Source: DASRAA01 sp963814165
Lineage (GTDB): Bacteria; Acidobacteriota; Terriglobia; Terriglobales; Acidobacteriaceae
Assembly (NCBI GenBank): GCA_963814165.1
Contig: CAWFBW010000020.1
Coordinates: 87,209-151,208 of the forward strand
DNA: 64,000 nucleotides
Reading direction: 5' to 3'
Both the position numbers and the translations under genes were made by a program. Below, one piece after another: positions 57,086 to 64,000 of the stretch (position 1 is the stretch's first letter; each line of letters opens with the position of its first letter). The notes beneath the pieces were generated by a model that saw nothing but the letters and a program-made list of their open reading frames with translations, was not told the origin of the DNA and ran no database searches.

Positions 57086-57358
57086 CCGGCCACTCATCAA
57101 AGTACGAAACCAATTGCCGCAATCCTCTTCTGGGCGGTCGTCGGCACCCAAGCCGTGGCGACCGTTATCGCCGTGTTCGGCATATTCATGGCGCCGATCG
57201 GTTGGCGGTGGGCGCTGTCTGTCTGGGTGTAAGCGCTGGCGTGGTTTCTCGTGAACGATCGAGTCAAACTCGGGGCTTACAAGATTTTCGATCCTCAGGA
57301 AGGCGGGTGGATGACTCGCACCTGGTTAAAGAGAAAGCGACTTGTGGTTCTGAATTAA
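57086..57358 (+). pseudogene. C-terminal remnant of a plasma-membrane-type proton P-type ATPase
   Basis: Reading frame 57086-57358 gives ILFWAVVGTQAVATVIAVFGIFMAPIGWRWALSVWV, then a TAA at 57230-57232, then ALAWFLVNDRVKLGAYKIFDP, and ends at TAA 57356-57358. From memory of the family, the position of the internal TAA is a Tyr in WGYALAWF of H+-transporting P-type ATPases. An in-frame stop at 57083-57085 lies just upstream, and none of the phosphorylation or ATP-binding domains is present. It is a fragment, probably what is left of a deleted gene, lying just outside the presumed element boundary. Confidence 0.6.
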
Positions 57359-57376
57359 CTCTTGAAAGGAGGCATG

Positions 57377-57649
57377 ATGCGACTTTCAGTGAAAGCCATG
57401 ACAATTGTTTCCGGGCTGCTCTGGGGAGGCTGCATTCTGTTTGTGGGATTGATTCACCTCGCAGTCCCAGCTTAGGGAGCGGGTTTCCTCGACGGCATTA
57501 GCTCCATCCACCCCGGTTTTCACGGAGCGCTGAGCTTTGCTGACGCGCTGGCGGGAACCGGGTATGCGTTGCTCGATGGTTCCGCGGGCGGCTTCATTTT
57601 TGGGTGGCTCTACAATCTGATTGCCACTCAGTCAATTCCGCGGCCCTAG
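57377..57649 (+). pseudogene. Small holin-like membrane protein with an internal TAG
   Basis: Frame 57377-57649 reads MRLSVKAMTIVSGLLWGGCILFVGLIHLAVPA, TAG at 57473-57475, then GAGFLDGISSIHPGFHGALSFADALAGTGYALLDGSAGGFIFGWLYNL and a final TAG. AAGGAGG lies 5 bases before the start. This is the pattern of a short two-to-three-helix family often labelled bacteriophage holin, where I recall a Tyr just before GxxFL at the position of the stop. Without the stop it would be about 90 residues. Premature termination leaves only the first helix. Confidence 0.6.
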
Positions 57650-57721
57650 ACAAGCCAAGTCTCTTGCTGGACCCCGCCACCAAAAAGGAGCGGAGGATTT
57701 GGAGGGAATTACCAGGAATTT

Positions 57722-57747
57722 TGGAGGCGCGGGTGGGAATCGAACCC
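57722..57747 (-). other. Displaced tRNA 3' end, presumed attachment site of an integrated element
   Basis: On the minus strand this reads the T-loop with GGGTTCGATTCCCA, the acceptor 3' strand CCGCGCC, discriminator T and encoded CCA. The T-stem pairs at four of five positions. The sequence upstream does not form an anticodon arm, so no complete tRNA is present. This is the classic footprint left by tyrosine recombinases that use a tRNA 3' end. The orientation places the inserted element to the right (above 57747), with the restored intact tRNA expected beyond the window's right end. U73 fits Cys, Gly or Thr tRNAs, not identifiable further. Confidence 0.6.
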
Positions 57748-57826
57748 AAGGTGCCTTTTGAGAATCAATAACTTACTGATTACAAAGAGTGCTAACCGGG
57801 CTAAGTGTGACCTATCCCACAGTCGG

Positions 57827-57845
57827 TAGCACAAATTAGCACAAA
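57827..57845. repeat. Pair of TAGCACAAA direct repeats near the attachment site
   Basis: TAGCACAAA occurs at 57827-57835 and 57837-57845, 80-100 bases from the tRNA fragment. Paired short direct repeats next to a tRNA 3' end are typical of integrase arm-binding sites; this reading is inferred. No integrase gene lies within the window. Confidence 0.4.
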
Positions 57846-57906
57846 ATTTACCGCTTACGGTTGGCCACCCCAATGAGGCTGACCGCCTACATCCACATCG
57901 CGCACT

Positions 57907-57939
57907 TGTTGCAGGCAGGCCATGTCGTAACCAATCGCG
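57907..57939. repeat. Direct repeat upstream of the Ser/Thr kinase gene (copy 1)
   Basis: 33 bases beginning TGTTGCAGGCAGGCC match 60731-60763 (27 of 33 positions) on the other side of the kinase gene, in the same orientation. Confidence 0.5.
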
Positions 57940-58078
57940 AAATGGGAACAGCGGATCACGTGTGAGATGGGGATTTCACCGCAGCTGTCCGAGGATGGAA
58001 ATGTAGCAGCCGTTCCAGAAGTGTAGGCCGCTGAATCTGACGGCCACTGAAATCAACTCGAGCAAAGGCGACACGGGG

Positions 58079-58084
58079 TATAAT
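58079..58084 (+). promoter_or_regulatory. Consensus -10 box TATAAT for the kinase gene
   Basis: Perfect TATAAT ends 10 bases before ATG 58095, implying a leaderless or almost leaderless transcript; no ribosome-binding site is visible. Confidence 0.5.
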
Positions 58085-58094
58085 CCAGCGCACT

Positions 58095-60683
58095 ATGCCG
58101 CTCGAATCGGGCACTCGGCTGGACGCTTATGAGATTTTGGCGCCGTTGGGCGCAGGTGGCATGGGTGAGGTCTATCGCGCACGCGACGCTGTGCTGAAGC
58201 GCGATGTTGCGATTAAGGTTCTCCCCGCCTATTGGTCCCGAGAACCCGAGCGTCTGCGCCGCTTTGAGCAGGAAGCGCAGGCCACCGCTGCTCTCAATCA
58301 TCCCAACATCGTTTCGATTTTCCATGTCGGCCAGTACGAAGGCTCGCCTTACATTGTCACCGAGTTGCTGCAGGGGGAGACGCTGCGCGAGCGGATCCGC
58401 AGAGGGCCGATGCGCCACCCCGAAGTATTGGACGTCGGGGCTGAACTGGCTCGCGGCTTGGCCGCAGCACACGACGCCGGAATCGTCCACCGTGATCTCA
58501 AGCCCGACAACGTCTGGGTGACAAAAGACGGGCGGGTCAAGATCCTCGATTTCGGGTTAGCAAAGCTCGATCCATCCAAGACGGCGAGCGCCAACGATCA
58601 AACCGTCACCGTCCAGCCCGAGACCAATCCGGGCCGCGTGTTGGGAACTGTTGGCTACATGGCGCCAGAGCAGGTGCGGGGACAAGTTGCCGACACGCGC
58701 AGCGACATCTTCGCCGTTGGGGTAATTCTCTACGAGATGTTGACCGGCAGACGAGCTTTCTCCAAAGCCACGTCGGCCGAGACCATGGCCGCGATCCTTA
58801 ATGAAGATCCGCCCGCGGTTTCTCAGGTTGCACCCACGGTACCACCGGGATTGCAAAAGATTGTGACCCGCTGCTTGGCCAAGAGCCCGGACAAGCGCTT
58901 TCAGCATGCTTCGGATCTGGAGTTTGCGCTGGAAGCGCTCTCGGATTCGAGCCCCTCCACCGTCACCGGTGTCCACGAAGCCGCGCCCAGCAAGAAATGG
59001 ATCTGGCTCGCAGCAGCAACGGGGATCGCTATCGCACTCGCGGCAGCACTTATGATGTGGTGGAGGCAGCCGCCAGCAGTTCCCGTGGTCCAAGCCGTAA
59101 CTCAACTCACGGATGACGGCGAGCCGAAGTGGATCTATGACAACCTGCTGACCGACGGGTCGCGAGTTTACTTCAACGAGGGCACGAACTTCAGTCTTAA
59201 AATTGCCCAGGTCGCGGTCATCGGCGGACCAACAGCGATTATTCCGGTTAAACTTCAGGCGCCAATCGTCATTGGTCTGAGCCAGGAAGGGGCCTCTCTG
59301 CTGGCGTTAGTTGGGCCGTACATCGGGCCTGCTACGCTGCCTTTGCGAACAATACTGTTACCCACCGGAGAAGTACGGCGCCTCGGAGACCTGGAGGCTC
59401 TCGATGCCAGCTTTGCCCCAGAAGGCCGGATCCTCTTCTCTCGAGATGGGGTTCTCTACCTTGCCGACAAGGATGGTGCGAATCCGCAGAAGGTGCTGAG
59501 CGCGGGTGCGCAGATTTGGGGACCCAATTTTTCCCCGGACAACAAGCACATGGTTTATACGGTGAATGCGGGGGCCGCTGGCCTTTCCATTGTGGTCGCC
59601 AACCCAGACGGTTCACGCCAGCGCGCCGTTGTGGACTTCAGCGAACGACGGGGCGTGTGCTGCGCTCGATGGACCCCGGATAGCAAGTACATCGTCTTTG
59701 AGGACCGCACACATGGCCGCGTGGATCTTTGGGCAGCGGAAGTCCAGGCCGGTTTTCTGCAACGCCTGCATCCGCCGGTTCAGCTTACCAACGGCCCACT
59801 ATCCTACCAGGGCCCAAAGCCGAGCGCGGACGGGAAACAGATCTTCGCAATTGGTGCCAAGCAGCGTGGTGAACTCGTCCGTTATGACATAAATTCGAAA
59901 CAATTCGTTCCCCTGCTCTCCGGCATCTCGGCTATCAATCCCACCTTCTCCCGTGACGGCAACTGGGTCGCCTACACCTCGTACCCGGAGCACACGTTGT
60001 GGCGCAGTCGTGCCGATGGAACGGATCGTTTGCAACTCACTTATCCCCCCGCGAGGGTCTCCTTTCCTTCCATTTCACCGGATGGAAAGCAGGTCTCTTA
60101 TAACAATCCCGGCGGAGAGATCAATGTCATCAGCATCGATGGCGGATCGCCGCGGAGAATTACAGACAAGCAGTGGTGGGGTGCAAGTTGGTCCCCTGAC
60201 GGGAACCGGCTGGTTTTCGCCGATTATTCGAACCGACCTCATAATAGATTCCAGATGTACGATCTGCGTACGGGAGATCGTTCCGCCGTGCCCACAACGG
60301 AAGACCTCACCGGCGTGCAGTGGGTAGCAGAGGACCTGTTGGTTGCGGCAGCGGTTGACCATACCAGGCTTGCGGTCTTCGATTTGAAAACGCGGAAATG
60401 GTCCGACTTGGTGCCGGGTCCCATTCCCGGCAGTGTCGTAAACTGGGCCCACTCGCCGGATTGCAAGTATGTGTACTACTCGACGGGAGGCGCCGACCCC
60501 CAGGCTCTCCGTGTCGGGCTCGCCGATCATAAGGTGGAGACCATTACCAGCTTGAAAGACCTGCCCCGCGCGAGAGGTCCCGACAGCAATACGCAAATCA
60601 GTGTTGCCCCCGACGGCTCCCCAATTTTCACCCGCGATATCGGCACGCAGGAGATTTACGCGCTCACAATTAAGTGGCCGTGA
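58095..60683 (+). CDS. PknB-type Ser/Thr protein kinase with TolB-like beta-propeller
   Basis: 862 residues. The kinase domain (about 11-280) has GAGGMGEVYRARD (Gly loop), VAIKVLP (ATP Lys), HRDLKPDN (catalytic loop), DFGLAK and GTVGYMAPEQ. A transmembrane helix lies near 302-321 (WIWLAAATGIAIALAAALMM). The C-terminal 530 residues form a TolB/WD40-like propeller with repeated units such as FSPDNKHMVYT, FSRDGNWVAYT, ISPDGKQVSYN and WSPDGNRLVFA, presumably outside the cytoplasm as a sensor. This is a common one-component signalling family in Acidobacteriota. It lies inside the presumed integrated element, flanked by 33-base direct repeats. Signal and substrates unknown. Confidence 0.93.
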   Translation: MPLESGTRLDAYEILAPLGAGGMGEVYRARDAVLKRDVAIKVLPAYWSREPERLRRFEQEAQATAALNHPNIVSIFHVGQYEGSPYIVTELLQGETLRERIRRGPMRHPEVLDVGAELARGLAAAHDAGIVHRDLKPDNVWVTKDGRVKILDFGLAKLDPSKTASANDQTVTVQPETNPGRVLGTVGYMAPEQVRGQVADTRSDIFAVGVILYEMLTGRRAFSKATSAETMAAILNEDPPAVSQVAPTVPPGLQKIVTRCLAKSPDKRFQHASDLEFALEALSDSSPSTVTGVHEAAPSKKWIWLAAATGIAIALAAALMMWWRQPPAVPVVQAVTQLTDDGEPKWIYDNLLTDGSRVYFNEGTNFSLKIAQVAVIGGPTAIIPVKLQAPIVIGLSQEGASLLALVGPYIGPATLPLRTILLPTGEVRRLGDLEALDASFAPEGRILFSRDGVLYLADKDGANPQKVLSAGAQIWGPNFSPDNKHMVYTVNAGAAGLSIVVANPDGSRQRAVVDFSERRGVCCARWTPDSKYIVFEDRTHGRVDLWAAEVQAGFLQRLHPPVQLTNGPLSYQGPKPSADGKQIFAIGAKQRGELVRYDINSKQFVPLLSGISAINPTFSRDGNWVAYTSYPEHTLWRSRADGTDRLQLTYPPARVSFPSISPDGKQVSYNNPGGEINVISIDGGSPRRITDKQWWGASWSPDGNRLVFADYSNRPHNRFQMYDLRTGDRSAVPTTEDLTGVQWVAEDLLVAAAVDHTRLAVFDLKTRKWSDLVPGPIPGSVVNWAHSPDCKYVYYSTGGADPQALRVGLADHKVETITSLKDLPRARGPDSNTQISVAPDGSPIFTRDIGTQEIYALTIKWP

Positions 60684-61786
60684 CCTTCACATAGCGGCCG
60701 GCCGCTCGGGAGTTACCTTTCAGAAATAGATGTTGCGAACAGGCCATCTCGTAACCTATCCCGCCGCCGCTGTACGAGCAACTTCTTCTGTCATCACGAA
60801 CTTTCCTTAACGAGAATGGCCCGCACTCGCGTTTAGCGGCCCTCTGAGGCGCGATCAAAAACCAATGCTGGGGTATCAGCGGGGTTTCGTACCGGAGTGC
60901 CGCTCCTCTTCCCGTAGTCTGCGGGACTTGTGGTTGATTATCCGGCCAATCAGTATTAGGAGGCCGGCCAGCACCGCTAAAGCGAGGTATTGCATATCAC
61001 TACCGTAAATTGAAGCTGATGTTTTTCGATGTGACACTAATCACCGCGCTTCCGGTTGCGCCTTGCGGCCAGCAGAAGAATGACTCACACATCTTCCCCG
61101 CCATGGCGGAATTTTCCTCACGAGAATGCCCCGCAGTCACGTTTAGCGGCGCTCTGACACACGGGTTTTTGCACGGCCTGTATGCACGCGACGGGGAACG
61201 GAATGACCCTCGCCGGGCGTTCTTCCCGGCGACGCTCACGCCTAAAGGGCGCGGGCTTGGGGAAAATAATCAGGCGGTCAACGGTACTGTGGGCGGGGGC
61301 ACTAGTCGCCCTGGTGAGTCACGGATAAGACGAAGGTACGCCAATGGGGCCTACTCTTTCCCCTCGCCCCACATTTTGCACGATTGTGCCCCAATCCGCC
61401 GCCGATTTCAAAATAAATCGTTGAAAAAAATATAGTTAGTCAATTTAGGTTGTCCCGTTAGAGTGGCCCGATTACGCTCGGTAACTCGTTTATTCTATTA
61501 GAGAATTCCAGATTTCATATTTTCTCGTCTACGTATATAAAACACCTGCGGCGGGCTTTTTACGTTTCGGTTTTAAGATTCAGACCGCCCCCACCCCCTT
61601 GATTCTAAAGCAGTTAATGCTGCTTGCTTGGCTGGCCGCGTCGCCTAGGGCGCGCCATGAATGCCCCTTCTACATGGCTACGGACATCGTTTTTCATTGT
61701 TTACGCCGAAAGATATTGAATCTAATAATCTTATTTTTCCTAACCCAAACAATACCGTAGTCACTGGCTACCACGACTACGGAGCA
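60684..61786. other. Long non-coding region with degenerate direct repeats
   Basis: About 1.1 kb with no supported gene. It holds copy 2 of the kinase-flanking repeat (60731-60763) and a separate 48-base direct repeat pair at 60801-60848 and 61111-61158 (39 of 48 positions; shared CGAGAATG, CGTTTAGCGGC and CTCTGA). From about 61430 to 61780 the sequence is AT-rich with no frame of note. Confidence 0.6.
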
Positions 61787-64000
61787 TCACGATGTACTGA
61801 TGCGCACACCTAATAGGCCGCGTACCTGCTTGCACCGTGGTCCTTTCCTTCCGTAAGGCCATCGTGCCCGCACGCCTTGCATGATGCGCCCGAATTGATC
61901 GTCCCCCACCGATAAGGTCAACCCGAGGTACTTTCTAACGGCGGCTTCTATGTCGGGTAACGCAGTCACGGCGTTCGCGTCCTCCACAAGACACTGCTCG
62001 ATGAACGGCTTGGCCGTGTCGTTCTCGGTCATCAGGTCTTCTGTTGCTTCCAAGACAGACGCCGGGGGTTGGTCACCATTCGACAACACATCCGGGGCCG
62101 CCTTGATGAGCTGCCACAAAATTCCCGGCATCTCTTGAGCCAGGTCATCTTCAAGCGTGAAGTCTTTGGACTTGGCGAAATTGCCGTTGAACGGAACAAA
62201 GCGGAGCCGCTCTTTGAATGCGACCGTAGACGGTAGCTTAGGCCGGTCGTTGGTTGTGAGGATGAGTGTGTGGACGGCGCAAAGCCTTCGGTGTTCTTGT
62301 AGAGATCAGCCCCCGCGAGAGTGTCACCGCCCGTCAGCATTTTAAGCAGCGTCCAATCCAGATGACCACTAACCGTTTCGCCAGTATAGGCAAGCCTTTT
62401 CCCGCCAACCGCCCCATGAGCCGCTTATTCCGGTCCTCAGACCCCTTGTGATACTCAACGTCCTCGGGCCTCAGTGATACGGCGAATAACTCGCGGCCTA
62501 AGATCTTTTCCAGCAGCTCAGCGCAACACCTTTCCCATTTCTTCCGCAACCGTAGGTGAACACCAGCAGATGTAGAGCCTTTCCCGAGATGCACAAGGCA
62601 AGCAAGCGCACAAGGTAGGCCGCCAATGCATCGTCTCCGCATGTAATCTCCCGAAGAAAGCTAGTCCAACGCGGTGTTCGCGTATCAGTGGGCAAAATCG
62701 GGACTCGCTTGGTTTGGCAGTCTTCCCGTTGCATCTCGCGGATTACCCCGGCTTGCAGGTCCGCAACCCGCCCTTGGCAGCGGGAGAATGGCCGGGTCAG
62801 CATCAAAGTCTGCTTTTGACTTCGGCGGAAGCCACGGCTTGACCTCAGCCAACACACCGCTGACAAATGCGGCTTGCTTGAGCGTTCGCCGTGTGTCGCG
62901 CTGTCCCGGCTCCGGTGCGCTGTAGCGGTCGTACAGCTCATCCAAGTACCGTCGGATTGCCAAGCGGAGCAGCGCGTCTCCGGGGTCCCCGAGTGCCCAA
63001 CGCTTGCCCGGAATCCAAACGCCGGTTGCATTCTCATCGTCGTAGATGCGCACAAAGCCGTCGTGCAACTCTACAAAGCGGCGTGCAATGTCGCTGTGCG
63101 TCATCTCAGGTAGTTTGCCGTAGTACGGTGCTAAGCCCGGATTCCGGCGCTCCAACTCGGACCGAAACTCACGCCAATGCCTGTGAGCGCAATGTGAGTG
63201 AAAGCACTTGAACCCATTGCCAAGGCCCGCAATGAAAGAGACAACAGTATCGCGGCGCGTTTCGTCGCTGTGCTCCGCTGCCCACGGACACTCAACCTCA
63301 ATCTGCCATCCACCCGTGACTTCGCGCGGCTCCGAGCGCAGCGGTACTCCGTAGTAGTCGAGGAAGACAAGCAAGCTCGACAGTTTCACATCGTTGTTTA
63401 CCTGCGGGGCGGTCTGTGCGGTCAAGGACACGGGGGCCAAAGCGCGGAGCTGCTCTTCCGTGACTACAACGCCGCTTCCTTCCTCCACCCGGGCAGACCG
63501 CCGCCAAGGCCGCTCATCTGAGTGCGCGCCCTTGCGCGCCCATGAACCGTAAATTTTGCACACCCGCGAGGCGTTGAAGTTCCCGGCGTCAACCATCGGG
63601 AAGAGCTGTTTAAGACGGGACAGGAACTTCTCGATCAGCGCCTTGGAGTGCTCATCGTTGGGCAGCTCAATACGGTAAAGTAGATGCCAGCCGTTGCCAC
63701 TATCGCACAGCATTGGGTCCGGCCAACCGTGCGCGCTCAGCCATTCCCGTATCTTTACCGCTTGGTCATACGCGCCCTGCTTTTCTTCCGCCGTCGCGTT
63801 GGTCTTGGCTTCCCGGGGCGGGTCGCAATCAATCAGCAACCAGACGCGCCGTGCAATGTCGGAATCTCCCGCCGTGTTGCGCTCCGCGCTGAGTGATTGC
63901 GGGTTGAGCTGGCGCGAAAACCCTCCGGAGGGTCAGCGGATTCAGCGTGAAATAAGCGGCCCGGTATTGCGTCGGTTCATTTTCAACGGCAAGCAAAGCC
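61787..64000 (-). pseudogene. Phage/plasmid-type primase-helicase, multiply frameshifted and partial
   Basis: The protein runs off the right edge. Following the best frame, the N-terminal part shows a primase-polymerase-like region (VWLLIDCDPPREAK, DSGNGWHLLYRIELP), then a helical middle and CQGRVADLQAGVIREMQREDCQTKRVPI, and a D5/P4-type helicase with Walker A GCGRNGKG and later TLILTTNDRPKLPSTVAFKERLRFVPF. This is the layout of primase-helicases of mobile elements. The reading frame changes at least five times: near 63920-63928, 62772-62778, 62524-62530, 62396-62400 and 62265-62275. Unlike the other broken genes here, both one-base losses and one-base gains are needed. It supports the element reading from the tRNA 3' fragment. 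Confidence 0.72.

Noticed and set aside
57722..57800. Complete tRNA gene
   Set aside because: Only the T-arm, acceptor strand and CCA are present; no anticodon arm pairs with the loop expected upstream.
1..64000. CRISPR array, rRNA genes or insertion sequences with terminal repeats
   Set aside because: No regularly spaced repeats, rRNA-like segments or transposase frames were seen.

Overview
The window looks like chromosomal DNA from a soil-type member of the Acidobacteriota. The basis is content, not a database match: two tandem Oar-like TonB-dependent receptors with N-terminal carboxypeptidase-regulatory domains, a sortilin/BNR-repeat secreted protein, a PknB-type kinase with a TolB-like beta-propeller, DUF2934, DUF4239, DUF6125 and DUF2911 proteins, and many short palindromic intergenic repeats. 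The DNA is GC-rich with a few AT-rich islands (about 18.73-18.87 kb and 61.4-61.8 kb).

Layout. 0-13 kb: a bracketed AAA+ ATPase, then scattered single genes (Tat-exported VOC protein, STAS-receiver regulator, GNAT, secreted amidohydrolase, PEP/pyruvate-binding protein, DUF4239, Spy-like periplasmic protein, YciI, asparagine synthase). 13.2-18.7 kb: a tight plus-strand run of a cytoplasmic gluzincin metalloprotease, a ComEC-like metallo-beta-lactamase protein and a DUF2235 (Tle1-like) alpha/beta hydrolase, followed by a TrmJ-type methyltransferase; the first three are my best candidate for an undescribed system. 19.4-28.8 kb: sortilin-like protein convergent with two tandem Oar-like receptors. 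29.0-37.4 kb: a minus-strand sulfur locus with OsmC, a Cys/Met PLP enzyme, DUF6125, a Tat-exported molybdopterin oxidoreductase, an Fe-S subunit, a cytochrome b fused to one half of a YeeE/YedE transporter, the other YeeE half as a separate gene, a rhodanese-like protein without the active-site Cys, and an FmdB zinc ribbon. 37.7-41.9 kb: TPR protein, ClC channel, CPA2 antiporter. 42.2-56.5 kb: an osmotic and trehalose block (treS, GT81-like glycosyltransferase, MscS-like protein, otsB, otsA, MscS, GH15, CPA1 antiporter, DUF2911, DUF389). 56.7-57.65 kb: DUF2934 and two small membrane-protein remnants with internal stops. 57.72 kb: a displaced tRNA 3' end that I read as the edge of an integrated element. 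It is followed by a Ser/Thr kinase, a long repeat-bearing non-coding stretch and a decayed primase/helicase that runs off the right edge.

Eight conserved genes outside the right-hand element are each broken by one frameshift that is best explained by a single extra base. This one-directional pattern suggests insertion errors in the assembly as much as true pseudogenes, so those eight products should be read as probably intact. The primase (at least five shifts in both directions) and the 57.1-57.65 kb remnants (substitution-type stops) look different and may be genuinely decayed.
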